Of a DNA stretch of 9,680 nucleotides, positions 1-7,002 are shown piece by piece. The number at the start of each line of letters is the position of its first letter. The first letter of the stretch is position 1. This DNA is from JALYIM01 sp040003205 (GTDB lineage Bacteria > Acidobacteriota > Terriglobia > Terriglobales > Acidobacteriaceae): assembly GCA_040003205.1 (NCBI GenBank), contig JBDUDA010000110.1, forward strand, positions 1-9,680. The letters are read 5' to 3'. Made by a program: the position numbers and the translations under genes. The notes under the pieces were generated by a model that saw nothing but the letters and a program-made list of their open reading frames with translations, was not told where the DNA came from and did not search any database.

Positions 1-60
1 GAAAACGGCGTGTCGAATTGCAACCAGCAACAAGCAAAGCCCATCGGCGGCGGCCGCTAA
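1..60 (+). CDS. 3' end of an unidentified upstream gene (partial)
   Basis: Reading from base 1 gives an open frame with the residues ENGVSNCNQQQAKPIGGGR and a TAA stop at 58-60. One base later the next gene begins with ATG, the tight spacing typical of an operon. The tail is polar and Gly-rich with one cysteine, and too short to assign to a family. The frame used by the next gene is also open back to base 1, so it is not certain which of the two frames is coding here. I favour this one because its stop sits exactly at the junction with the next ATG. Confidence 0.4.
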   Translation, partial: ENGVSNCNQQQAKPIGGGR

Positions 61-61
61 T

Positions 62-1177
62 ATGCCAACCGAGCCACTGCGCGCGCAAACCTACATGGAC
101 GTGCTTTCCCGCCTGGTTCTCCTCGGATACTCGGGTGATTACACACAGCCGCTGAGCGACCTATCGAAAATCTATCCTGACCTTGAGTACGTCTCGCAAT
201 TAAGCGATCCTGACCTGACCGAATTTCTCAAGCTTGCCGACACCCATCATGTCACCGTGCGCGCCTTGCAGATCCTCGAAAACGCGGCCATCGCCCGTCA
301 CGACCAGACGATCGCCGCCTGGTGCAGCACCGTCATTCAAAACGAGCGCACCCGGATCGCGCGCGCGGTGCAATTCCTCCTGCCCATCTGCAAAGCCCTG
401 GATGCGGCAGGCGCGAAAGTATCGGTCATCAAATCGCTCGACCACTGGCCCGATCTGGGCTCTGACCTGGATCTCTACACCAGCGGCGATCCCCAGACCG
501 TTGCCCGTGTAATGGCGACAGAATTCAACGCCAGGCAGGAAGACCGCAGTTGGGGAGACCGGCTTGCGAACAAATGGAATTTCAGCGTTCCCGGACTTCC
601 TGAGTTCATCGAGATTCACGTTCGTTACCTGGGTCAAACTGGCGAGCATCAACAATTGGCTCGCAGAGTCATCGAGCGGAGCGTTACCAAAACGGTGGGT
701 GGATTTACTTTTCCGGTGCCAGCGGCGGAAGAACGAGTCCTGATTTCAACTTTGCAGCGTATGTACCGCCATTTTTACTTTCGTCTCTGCGATATGGCGG
801 ATTTCGCCGCGCTGCTTCAGAAACATGCGATAGATTTCCCCGAGCTTCGAAAGGCTGCCAAAGAATCCGGCATCTGGCCGGGAGTCGCGACCTTCCTGTT
901 GCTGGTGGCGGAATACGTCAAAAAATATGGCGGCAGTGCCGAGGTTCCTGAGGACGTTCTCTCCTCCGCGTCCTCTCGCGACATTCGGGTAAGCTTTAGC
1001 GGCGGCTTCTTGCGCGTGCCGATGCTGCCGGCCGCTGCGCTCTACGGATCGCAGCTCCTAAGTGCAGGACTCCACGGCGATGTGCGCGCAATCTGCCGCC
1101 TGCCCTTGCTTCCCCCCCTTGCAGTATCGGCGTTGCTTGCGTACCGACTCACCGGAAGCGATAAAGGCATCTGGTAG
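62..1177 (+). CDS. Nucleotidyltransferase-fold protein (NTP_transf_5-like)
   Basis: A 371-residue protein resembling the uncharacterised nucleotidyltransferase family (PF14907 type). Visible signature: a Lys-containing strand (SVIKSLDHWPDLG, residues 121-133) followed by GSDLDLY (133-139), whose D135 and D137 fit the metal-binding aspartate pair. A later IEIHVRY segment (183-189) could supply the third acidic residue through E184. Residues 1-110 are mostly helical. The last 60 residues contain two hydrophobic stretches (about 316-337 and 345-361), so the C-terminus may touch the membrane. The substrate is unknown; relatives are often found beside polysaccharide or peptide-modification genes. 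ATG 62 follows the preceding TAA by one base with no clear Shine-Dalgarno, so it may depend on translational coupling. The frame is open further upstream, so a longer N-terminus cannot be excluded. Fold assignment is fairly safe; function is not. Confidence 0.7.
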   Translation: MPTEPLRAQTYMDVLSRLVLLGYSGDYTQPLSDLSKIYPDLEYVSQLSDPDLTEFLKLADTHHVTVRALQILENAAIARHDQTIAAWCSTVIQNERTRIARAVQFLLPICKALDAAGAKVSVIKSLDHWPDLGSDLDLYTSGDPQTVARVMATEFNARQEDRSWGDRLANKWNFSVPGLPEFIEIHVRYLGQTGEHQQLARRVIERSVTKTVGGFTFPVPAAEERVLISTLQRMYRHFYFRLCDMADFAALLQKHAIDFPELRKAAKESGIWPGVATFLLLVAEYVKKYGGSAEVPEDVLSSASSRDIRVSFSGGFLRVPMLPAAALYGSQLLSAGLHGDVRAICRLPLLPPLAVSALLAYRLTGSDKGIW

Positions 1178-1198
1178 ATTCCCGGCTTTTGCGCTCCT

Positions 1199-1260
1199 CC
1201 CCTGAAACAGCGGGTCTCTCGACTCCGCAAAGCGTTGCTTTGCTCCGCTCGAGATGACAG
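1199..1260 (+). repeat. Dispersed intergenic repeat, copy A (long form with hairpin)
   Basis: It begins with the 19-base string CCCCTGAAACAGCGGGTCT (1199-1217), which recurs exactly at 1352-1370, and ends in CTCGAGATGACA. It holds two nested inverted repeats: outer TCTCGA (1217-1222) with TCGAGA (1249-1254), and inner GCAAAGC (1227-1233) with GCTTTGC (1237-1243) around a GTT loop. This is a REP-like, transcribable hairpin about 20 bp past the stop codon of the nucleotidyltransferase gene, though there is no U-tract. Confidence 0.75.
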
Positions 1261-1282
1261 GAGATTTTATGTTTCTTCGCTA

Positions 1283-1343
1283 TGTCATCTCGACCGACCC
1301 GGCGGCTGAGCATAGCGAAGCCCCCGGCGAGTGGAGAGACTTG
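1283..1343 (-). repeat. Dispersed intergenic repeat, copy B (inverted)
   Basis: On the - strand this reads GTCTCTCCACTC...GGTCGAGATGACA, the same ends as copy A in the opposite orientation but with a different GC-rich middle. The middle contains GCCGGGGGC and CCGCCGGG segments around TTCGCTATG. A and B therefore form an inverted pair with about 22 bp between them. Confidence 0.65.
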
Positions 1344-1351
1344 CTCTTACA

Positions 1352-1392
1352 CCCCTGAAACAGCGGGTCTTTCGACTGCGCTCTAGATGACA
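1352..1392 (+). repeat. Dispersed intergenic repeat, copy C (short form)
   Basis: It shares CCCCTGAAACAGCGGGTCT with copy A, then TTCGACTGCG and CTCTAGATGACA. From GACT to ATGACA it is 19 bases where copy A has 39, so it equals copy A without the 20-base segment that carries most of the inner hairpin. The TCTCGA/TCGAGA outer arms are each altered by one base. Confidence 0.7.
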
Positions 1393-1678
1393 AATCACAG
1401 TCGTCAGAGCCCGGCCCTGCGACGCCTGGTCCTTGCATCTCAAGAACAGATCAGACTCACTTAAAATTTGGCTTGATCGGTACAGGATTTACCCGATAGA
1501 TAAGATCGTGCATCCCATCTATAGTATTGATGTAGCTATACTTGCCATTCACTCTGTGTGCGCAGCGGCTGCCTTTTATTGCCGACTGTTTACGTCCTCG
1601 TAACTGCAAACATCATAGCTTTGCTGCACCTTTTTAACGTCGAAGTGTCTTATATGATGTGCCGGAAAGGCTTCAATC

Positions 1679-2776
1679 ATGAGAATTGCCCAGGTAGCTC
1701 CCCTTTATGAGAGTGTCCCCCCGAAGCTCTATGGTGGGACTGAGCGAGTGGTGTCCTGGTTAACCGAGGAATTAGTTCGCGCTGGGCACGATGTCACGCT
1801 GTTCGCCAGCGGGGATTCCATGACGACCGCGAAGCTAGTTCCAGCATGCAAGGAGGCGCTACGCCTGAATCCCACTTGCATCGATCAGATGGCGCACCAC
1901 GTTCGTATGATCGAGCAAGTTTTCAGTCAGAAGAGCAAGTTCGATCTTATTCACTTTCATATCGATTACCTGCACTTCCCCATGAGCCGCCGCGAACATG
2001 TGAAAAACGTGACAACTTTGCATGGACGGCTGGACATCCCCGATTTGGTGCCGCTCTACGAAACGTTCCCGGAAATGCCGGTGATTTCAATTTCGGATAA
2101 CCAGCGCGAGCCGCTGCCGTGGCTGAACTGGCAGGGCACGGTGCTTCATGGACTCCCCGAACATAGCGTCGAGTTTCACGACGGTCCCGGAAAGTATCTA
2201 GCTTTTCTCGGCCGCACATCGCCCGAGAAGGGCCTCGACCGGGCAATCGAAATTGCCAAGCGCTCAGGCATGCCCTTAAAAATAGCCGCCAAGATTGATC
2301 CCGTGGACCGCGAGTATTTCGACAGCGTAATCAAACCGCTGCTTGACTCGTCGCTCATAGAATTCATCGGCGAGATAGGCTACTCGGAAAAGAATGATTT
2401 TCTGGGCAATGCTGCTGCTCTTCTATTCCCCATTGATTGGCCGGAGCCGTTCGGCTTGGTCATGATTGAGGCCATGGCATGCGGCACTCCTGTGATTGCG
2501 CTGCCCACCGGTTCGGTTCCAGAGGTCATGAAAGATGGCGTGTCTGGATCTATTGTGTCCGATGTGGACAGCGCGGTGGCCGCCGTCGGAAGGATTGGCG
2601 AAATCAGCCGCGCCAAATGTCATCGCCATTTTTTGCAAAACTTTACGTCCGCGCGCATGGCACAGGACTACCTTAGAATCTATCAACGCCTGATTCGCGG
2701 AGAATCGGCACCCATCACTGTACCTGACGGAGTAATGAGTTGGATGAAGCAAGCGTCACCCAGCAGTACTACATAG
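1679..2776 (+). CDS. Glycosyltransferase family 4 protein
   Basis: A 365-residue retaining GT-B glycosyltransferase with no signal peptide or membrane segment, so presumably cytoplasmic. The N-terminal Rossmann domain (about 1-165) opens with MRIAQVAPLYESVPPKLYGG, the acceptor-side glycine loop (PPKLYGGTERVV, 14-25), and contains an IHFHIDYLHFP segment (91-101). The C-terminal nucleotide-sugar domain (about 170-340) has FLGRTSPEKGLDRAI (176-190) and the family EX7E motif, E256-PFGLVMI-E264, followed by ACGTPVIALPTGSVPEV. Length is normal for the family. The start ATG has GGAAAGG at 1664-1670, eight bases upstream. The C-terminal codons overlap the debranching-enzyme gene by 37 bp, so both proteins probably act on the same glycan. 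Donor and acceptor cannot be read from the sequence. Confidence 0.9.
   Translation: MRIAQVAPLYESVPPKLYGGTERVVSWLTEELVRAGHDVTLFASGDSMTTAKLVPACKEALRLNPTCIDQMAHHVRMIEQVFSQKSKFDLIHFHIDYLHFPMSRREHVKNVTTLHGRLDIPDLVPLYETFPEMPVISISDNQREPLPWLNWQGTVLHGLPEHSVEFHDGPGKYLAFLGRTSPEKGLDRAIEIAKRSGMPLKIAAKIDPVDREYFDSVIKPLLDSSLIEFIGEIGYSEKNDFLGNAAALLFPIDWPEPFGLVMIEAMACGTPVIALPTGSVPEVMKDGVSGSIVSDVDSAVAAVGRIGEISRAKCHRHFLQNFTSARMAQDYLRIYQRLIRGESAPITVPDGVMSWMKQASPSSTT
2729..2732 (+). promoter_or_regulatory. Shine-Dalgarno for the TTG-started debranching gene
   Basis: GGAG lies seven bases before TTG 2740, inside the 3' end of the glycosyltransferase gene. The nearby ATG codons at 2735 and 2744 are in the glycosyltransferase frame. 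The next in-frame ATG is at 2830, which would cut off the conserved YYIATKSS...RVLKHG segment. Together these support TTG 2740 as the start. Confidence 0.65.
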
Positions 2777-4926
2777 CCACAAAATCATCTCCCGCCGACG
2801 ATCGCGCGCGCGTTCTTAAGCACGGAAGCATGTTCTCCGTGTTCAACCGTCTGGGCGACATCCAGACACGCGGTCTGGGCGAGCAGGGAGTTTTCTGGCA
2901 AGGCACTCGATATCTCTCGGAGTGGGGGGCCTACTTGTGGAATTCGCACCCCCTGCTTCTCAGTTCCACCATCGAAACGAATAATTTTCTTTTCTCCGCC
3001 GACCTCGCCAACCTGGATGTTTCCAAAGGAGAAGAGGTTGTAATTCCCCGCGGCACGCTATACATCCTTCGTTCGAAATTTCTCTGGCGAGGAGTTTGCT
3101 ACGAAGAATTCGCATTCGTAAATTATGGACTCAGCGATCTCGCGATTCCCTTTCGCCTCGAATTCGACGCCGACTTTGCAGACATCTTCGAGGTACGCGG
3201 CATCCACCGCCCAAAGCGAGGCCGGCGGCTGCCTAACCAAGTAGAAGAAAGTTCCGTGGTAATGCCTTACGAAGGTCTCGACGGCGTCCTGCGCCGCACT
3301 AAAATCGAGTGTTCGCCCCAGCCCCAGGAAATTTCCGCCACCGAACTCAAATACAACGTCGCTCTCAAGCCGAACGGGCATGCAGTTTTCCAGATTCAGA
3401 TCGCCTGCGACCCCGACCCAAAAAGCGTTTCTATTGGATACACGCCCGCCATTAAAGCGGCGAGCAGCGACATCAGGGTGAACTCCGAGTCGGTGCCGGA
3501 GATTTTCAGCTCGAACTCCCGCTTCAATGACTGGATGAAACGGTCGTTCTCCGACGTCCAGATGATGACGATCGGCAACACGGAAGTGGACTATCCCTAC
3601 GCCGGAGTTCCCTGGTTCAGCACGGTTTTCGGACGGGATGGAATTATCACCGCGCTTGAAATGCTCTGGCTCACGCCCAGTATCGCCAGAGGGGTTCTGC
3701 AATACCTTGCCGCCACCCAGGCGAGTGAAGTCAACCCCGACGTGGAGGCCGAGCCGGGAAAGATCTTGCACGAGATGCGGCGCGGCGAAATGGCGGCGCT
3801 GGGCGAAGTCCCATTTGGACGCTACTACGGCACGGTGGACGCCACTCCCTTATTCATCGTGCTCGCCGGAGCCTATTTCGAGCGCACTGGCGATCGTGAG
3901 TTCCTGACGCAGCTCTGGCCAAACATTGAACGGGCTCTTCACTGGATATCTGACTATGGAGATAAAGATCACGATGGCTTCGTGGAATATGCCCGCCATT
4001 CCAGCAAAGGATTAGTCCAGCAGGGATGGAAAGACTCTAACGATTCCGTTTTCCACGAAGATGGCATAATGGCCGACGCCCCCATTGCACTGTGTGAAGT
4101 GCAGGGTTACGTGTACGCCGCAAAGCTTGCGGCTTCAAAGATTTGCCGCATATTGGGAAAATCGAACGTATCTTCCAGGTTAGAGCGTGAAGCAGAAGAA
4201 CTTCGCGTCAAGTTCGAACAGGCCTTCTGGTGTGAAGATCTCTCCATATATGCCATCGCGCTCGACGGCCACAAAAAACCATGCCGCGTGCGAACGTCAA
4301 ATGCCGGGCATTGTCTTTACACCGGCATCGTCAGTCCTGAGAGGGCCGCAGTCGTCGCGCGGAAGCTGCTTGGCCCTGAGTTCTTTAGCGGTTGGGGCAT
4401 CCGCACGGTCGCCCACGGTGAAGCCCGCTACAATCCGCTTTCGTATCACAACGGTTCCATCTGGCCGCACGACAACGCGCTCATCGCCAGCGGACTGGCG
4501 AGATACGGTTTCAAAAACTTCGCGGGCCAGCTCCTCCTCGGACTTCTCGATGTCAGCAACATCGTCGACCTCCATCGCCTGCCCGAACTTTTCTGTGGAC
4601 TAGATCGGCGCGCGGGTGAGGGTCCTACGCTCTATCCCGTCGCCTGTTCGCCGCAAGCATGGGCAGCCGCCGCAGGATTTCTGGTTCTGCAAGCGTGTCT
4701 CGGTGTCACGATTGACGGAGCCGCCAACAAAATTAATTTTGATCAGCCCAGTTTGCCGGAAGGAATTCCCCACCTCTGGATTAAAGGCTTGTGTGTCGGC
4801 GATGCATCCGTCGATTTATTTTTTGACCGCCAGGGTGACGGCGTTCGAGTCGAGGTAATCGATAAGCGAGGAGACTTGGACGTGGTGGTAAACGACGCTG
4901 CGCAAGAATCGGTAGGGGTACGATGA
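2740..4926 (+). CDS. Amylo-alpha-1,6-glucosidase / glycogen debranching-type protein
   Basis: A 728-residue cytosolic protein of the bacterial debranching-enzyme family (COG3408 type). An N-terminal beta-rich domain like GDE_N_bis (about 10-225) includes RVLKHGSMFSVFNRLGDI (24-41), an altered form of the usual QG.(Y/F)..(D)TR(Y/F)LS segment (QGVFWQGTRYLS, 49-60) and DADFADIFEVRG (143-154). A C-terminal (alpha/alpha)6 glycosidase domain (about 260-690) carries WFSTVFGRDG (292-301), YYGTVDATPLF (362-372), QGWKDSNDS (428-436), SYHNGSIWPHDN (568-579) and CSPQAWAA (636-643). The acidic residues in GWKDSNDS and the HNGSIWPHDN loop are expected at the active site. The family hydrolyses alpha-1,6 or related glucosidic bonds in storage or compatible-solute glycans; exact specificity is not readable. 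It is coupled to the upstream GT4 gene. Start choice is explained at the Shine-Dalgarno entry. Confidence 0.88.
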   Translation: MDEASVTQQYYIATKSSPADDRARVLKHGSMFSVFNRLGDIQTRGLGEQGVFWQGTRYLSEWGAYLWNSHPLLLSSTIETNNFLFSADLANLDVSKGEEVVIPRGTLYILRSKFLWRGVCYEEFAFVNYGLSDLAIPFRLEFDADFADIFEVRGIHRPKRGRRLPNQVEESSVVMPYEGLDGVLRRTKIECSPQPQEISATELKYNVALKPNGHAVFQIQIACDPDPKSVSIGYTPAIKAASSDIRVNSESVPEIFSSNSRFNDWMKRSFSDVQMMTIGNTEVDYPYAGVPWFSTVFGRDGIITALEMLWLTPSIARGVLQYLAATQASEVNPDVEAEPGKILHEMRRGEMAALGEVPFGRYYGTVDATPLFIVLAGAYFERTGDREFLTQLWPNIERALHWISDYGDKDHDGFVEYARHSSKGLVQQGWKDSNDSVFHEDGIMADAPIALCEVQGYVYAAKLAASKICRILGKSNVSSRLEREAEELRVKFEQAFWCEDLSIYAIALDGHKKPCRVRTSNAGHCLYTGIVSPERAAVVARKLLGPEFFSGWGIRTVAHGEARYNPLSYHNGSIWPHDNALIASGLARYGFKNFAGQLLLGLLDVSNIVDLHRLPELFCGLDRRAGEGPTLYPVACSPQAWAAAAGFLVLQACLGVTIDGAANKINFDQPSLPEGIPHLWIKGLCVGDASVDLFFDRQGDGVRVEVIDKRGDLDVVVNDAAQESVGVR

Positions 4927-4930
4927 TGGA

Positions 4931-4972
4931 CAGCAGGTCTCTCGCGTGCGGGAAGCTTCGCCTTGAGATGAC
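4931..4972 (+). repeat. Dispersed intergenic repeat, copy D
   Basis: CAGCAGGTCTCTCG at the left and TTGAGATGAC at the right match the ends of copies A and C. The middle differs and contains the palindrome GAAGCTTC (4952-4959). It starts four bases after the stop codon of the debranching gene, 3.5 kb from the A-B-C cluster, which shows that the repeat is dispersed and not only a local duplication. Confidence 0.6.
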
Positions 4973-5117
4973 GATGCTTCTTTACAACCTGCCATCCCCA
5001 GCAAGGTCGAGGCTTTTCATCATGATCAGGTGTATTTCCCTTTTTCGGACGTAGAGCCAGAAGAAAGCAAAACTACAGCCTAATCCGGATACACCCATTT
5101 TGTCAGGAGGGCATATT

Positions 5118-5144
5118 ATGATAGGGCAGAAGGACAAACAATAA
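5118..5144 (+). CDS. Possible 8-codon leader ORF upstream of the SYLF gene
   Basis: ATG 5118 opens a frame encoding MIGQKDKQ and ends with TAA at 5142-5144. A perfect AGGAGG (5105-5110) lies seven bases before the ATG, stronger than the site of the SYLF gene itself, whose start is 35 bases after this stop. It could be a translated leader peptide that affects expression downstream, the remnant of an older start, or chance. TATTAT/TATGAT at 5114-5122 could alternatively be a -10 promoter box, in which case the ATG would not be transcribed. Confidence 0.3.
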   Translation: MIGQKDKQ

Positions 5145-5179
5145 TTGTGCTCGCACGGGCACGGAAGAGGTCACAAGCA

Positions 5180-5890
5180 ATGAAGATTGGAAAGAAAGCA
5201 GCAACCAAACATCTCGTGGCGCTAGCCGCCGCAATTCTCATCCTCGCCAGCGCGAGTTGGGCAGCAGACGATAAATCAGACATCGACAAGCGCATCGATA
5301 ACGCGGCAACGGTTCTCTCCGAGATCATGGGTACTCCAGACAAGGCGATCCCGAACAAGGTAATGGACGATGCCAAGTGCATCGCAGTTGTTCCTTCCAT
5401 GATTAAGATCGCCGTTGGATTCGGTGGAAATCACGGCAAGGGCATCGCCAGCTGCAAAACCGCACATGGTTGGAGCGCGCCCGCTCCGATTACCGTCACC
5501 GGTGGAAGCTGGGGATTACAGCTTGGTGGCCAGGCGATTGATATTGTGATGGTGGTGATGAATGACAAAGGCATGGAACATTTGCTCTCCAGCAAATTCA
5601 AAGTTGGAGCGGACGCTTCCGCTGCTGCCGGCCCAGTAGGCCGCGACGCCGCCGCCGCCACCGACTGGAAGATGAAATCGGAATTGCTAACCTACTCCCG
5701 CGCTCGTGGCCTGTTCGCCGGAATTGATCTGAGCGGCTCAGCGGTCTCGCAGGACAAGGATGAAACTCATGTCCTGTATGGCAAGATGATCCCGTTTGCT
5801 GACATTCTGGCAGGCAAAGTCGCCCCGCCAGCAAGCAGTGAGCACTTTCTCTCAACGCTTCGTAAATATTCCGCGCAGTCGCACGACTAA
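5180..5890 (+). CDS. Secreted SYLF (YSC84-like) lipid-binding domain protein
   Basis: A 236-residue protein. Residues 1-28 form a signal peptide: Lys-rich start, hydrophobic core LVALAAAILILA, and S-W-A before a likely cut at A28/A29. It is therefore exported, probably to the periplasm or outer membrane. The rest matches the SYLF/YSC84 family (DUF500, PF04366): a helical lead-in (34-50), AKCIAVVPSMIKIAVGFGGNHGKG (65-88, one cysteine), GGSWGLQLGGQAIDIVMVVMND (108-129), the alanine/glycine-rich FKVGADASAAAGPVGRDAAA (140-159) and YSRARGLFAGIDLSGSAV (172-189). The domain binds phosphoinositides in eukaryotic members; the bacterial role is not settled. A GTG 11 codons upstream (5147) would spoil the signal peptide. 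ATG 5180 has GGAAGAGG nine bases before it and is preferred. A strong terminator follows, so the gene appears monocistronic. Confidence 0.9.
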   Translation: MKIGKKAATKHLVALAAAILILASASWAADDKSDIDKRIDNAATVLSEIMGTPDKAIPNKVMDDAKCIAVVPSMIKIAVGFGGNHGKGIASCKTAHGWSAPAPITVTGGSWGLQLGGQAIDIVMVVMNDKGMEHLLSSKFKVGADASAAAGPVGRDAAAATDWKMKSELLTYSRARGLFAGIDLSGSAVSQDKDETHVLYGKMIPFADILAGKVAPPASSEHFLSTLRKYSAQSHD

Positions 5891-5909
5891 GTATTTCGTT
5901 TGGTGAAGC

Positions 5910-5939
5910 AAGGGCCGGACCGATCTGATCCGGCCTTTT
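5910..5939 (+). terminator. Rho-independent terminator after the SYLF gene
   Basis: GGCCGGA (5913-5919) pairs with TCCGGCC (5929-5935) across a 9-base loop, followed directly by TTTT. A G-U and an A-U pair can extend the stem. It begins about 20 bases after the SYLF stop codon. Confidence 0.85.
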
Positions 5940-6129
5940 GTCGTGTGAGAGCTCTTCGCTCTGATATGTAGAGGCGCTGTCGCACATTTAAGGCGTGTCA
6001 ACACTTAATGGGACGTATCTAGAATTTCCGCCGAGAATTTTGAGGGGGTATCGCCAGGCTTGTCGGTTAATTCCCTCTCTCTGCGCTTTCCGCGTAACGG
6101 TAACTTCAAATCGTGAATCGAGGAATTTG

Positions 6130-6753
6130 ATGAGCAAGCCACCGGAAAAGACAAAATCAAAAGGCCAATTTGTCAGCGATGTTGAGGAGATACGCCGCCG
6201 CGCGCGGCAGCACATTGAAAATGGAGCGGTCACCGATGCCTACAAAGCAGACCGTGAAACCGTCATCAAGGTGCTGAATGAGGCATTGGCCACCGAACTG
6301 GTGTGCGTTCTGCGCTATAAGCGTCACTATTACATGGCCAGCGGCATACACGCCAAGGCGGTTGCGGAGGAGTTTCTGGAGCACTCACAAGAAGAGCAAG
6401 TGCATGCCGACCAGATCGCTGAGCGGATTACGCAGCTTCAAGGCGAGCCGGATTTTAATCCTGAAACTTTAGCGCGGCGCAGCCACTCCCAATATGCGGA
6501 GGGCACCAGCCTGGTGGATATGATTCGGGAAGACCTGGTTGCTGAGCGCATCGCAATTGACTCATATAATGAAATCATCCGTTATTTGGGTGACAAAGAC
6601 ATTACCAGCCGGCGCCTGATGGAAAAGATTCTTGCAAAGGAAGAGGAACACGCGGACGATATGGACTCCTTGATCGAAACGGTCTCACAGTATGAGAAGA
6701 AGTTCGAAGAGCTCACGAAATCGGGTAAGTCTCCGCTTAAGGAAGTTTCCTAA
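6130..6753 (+). CDS. Ferritin-like / bacterioferritin-family di-iron protein
   Basis: A 207-residue soluble protein with a Lys-rich N-terminal extension of about 40 residues before a four-helix ferritin bundle. Proposed iron ligands: E56 (helix A, EALATELVCVLRY), E89 and H92 (helix B, EEQVH), E139 (helix C, DLVAERIAIDSY), E171 and H174 (helix D, KEEEH). The 33-residue spacing from E56 to E89 and both ExxH pairs match bacterioferritin. The residue after E89, where bacterioferritin has its heme-binding methionine, is Q90, so heme binding in the usual way is unlikely. Expected role: oxidation and storage or buffering of iron, or protection against peroxide. ATG 6130 has GAGGA at 6120-6124. The frame stays open upstream to a GTG at 5995, but no Shine-Dalgarno supports that start and the extra residues look non-coding. 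No clear terminator follows. Confidence 0.88.
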   Translation: MSKPPEKTKSKGQFVSDVEEIRRRARQHIENGAVTDAYKADRETVIKVLNEALATELVCVLRYKRHYYMASGIHAKAVAEEFLEHSQEEQVHADQIAERITQLQGEPDFNPETLARRSHSQYAEGTSLVDMIREDLVAERIAIDSYNEIIRYLGDKDITSRRLMEKILAKEEEHADDMDSLIETVSQYEKKFEELTKSGKSPLKEVS

Positions 6754-6776
6754 CTTCAGGATTGTGCAAGACTTAT

Positions 6777-6807
6777 ACTGCAACGATTGAACTCCGTCAT
6801 TTGCAGT
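6777..6807. repeat. Short inverted repeat in the ferritin / secreted-protein gap
   Basis: ACTGCAA (6777-6783) and TTGCAGT (6801-6807) are perfect inverted copies 17 bases apart. There is no U-tract, so it is a poor terminator; it could be an operator or weak hairpin. The rest of the 249-bp gap (6754-7002) shows no gene. A - strand open frame there has no supporting features. Confidence 0.3.
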
Positions 6808-7002
6808 TGTACTTTACTTCGAGCTTCGCCTTGTAGCAGGGCCTTCTCATTTTCCTTCCTTCATCAAATCCAGTCCACGTTCTGCAACCTAAATGGTCGC
6901 AAATAGCGTCTGAAGAAACATCTAGGCGAGCGGTCATCCAAATCTTGCTGGTTCCCAGAGTTCTGGAAAAGGCCGTTCCTAATCCGACGTCAGGAGAACA
7001 AC

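Larger units (their letters stand above)
1178..1678. other. Gene-free intergenic stretch with repeat cluster and upstream region of GT gene
   Basis: No convincing gene is seen on either strand. Bases 1199-1392 are occupied by three copies of a dispersed repeat, listed separately. Bases 1400-1678 are AT-richer and probably hold the promoter of the downstream glycosyltransferase. TATGAT at 1653-1658 and TATACT at 1537-1542 both resemble a -10 box, but neither has a good -35 box at 16-18 bp, so I do not call a promoter. A short inverted repeat, TATAG (1520-1524) and CTATA (1536-1540), lies in the same stretch. Confidence 0.6.

Noticed and set aside
1269..1358. ATG-started 29-codon open frame through repeat copy B
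   Set aside because: It lies almost wholly within the dispersed repeat, has no Shine-Dalgarno, and is the kind of spurious ORF such repeats produce.
1199..1392. CRISPR array from the repeated units
   Set aside because: Only three units, in mixed orientation and unequal length, with no regular spacers and no cas genes.
3058..3771. Long - strand open frame (237 codons) inside the debranching gene
   Set aside because: Antisense shadow of a well-conserved + strand gene in GC-rich DNA; its translation shows no domain.
5995..6004. GTGTCAACAC inverted repeat and TAGAAT (6020-6025) as a ferritin promoter or operator
   Set aside because: The arms are only four bases and no acceptable -35 box sits at the right distance from TAGAAT.
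5995..6129. N-terminal extension of the ferritin-like protein from GTG 5995
   Set aside because: No Shine-Dalgarno at the GTG, extra residues unlike the family, and a good GAGGA site in front of ATG 6130.
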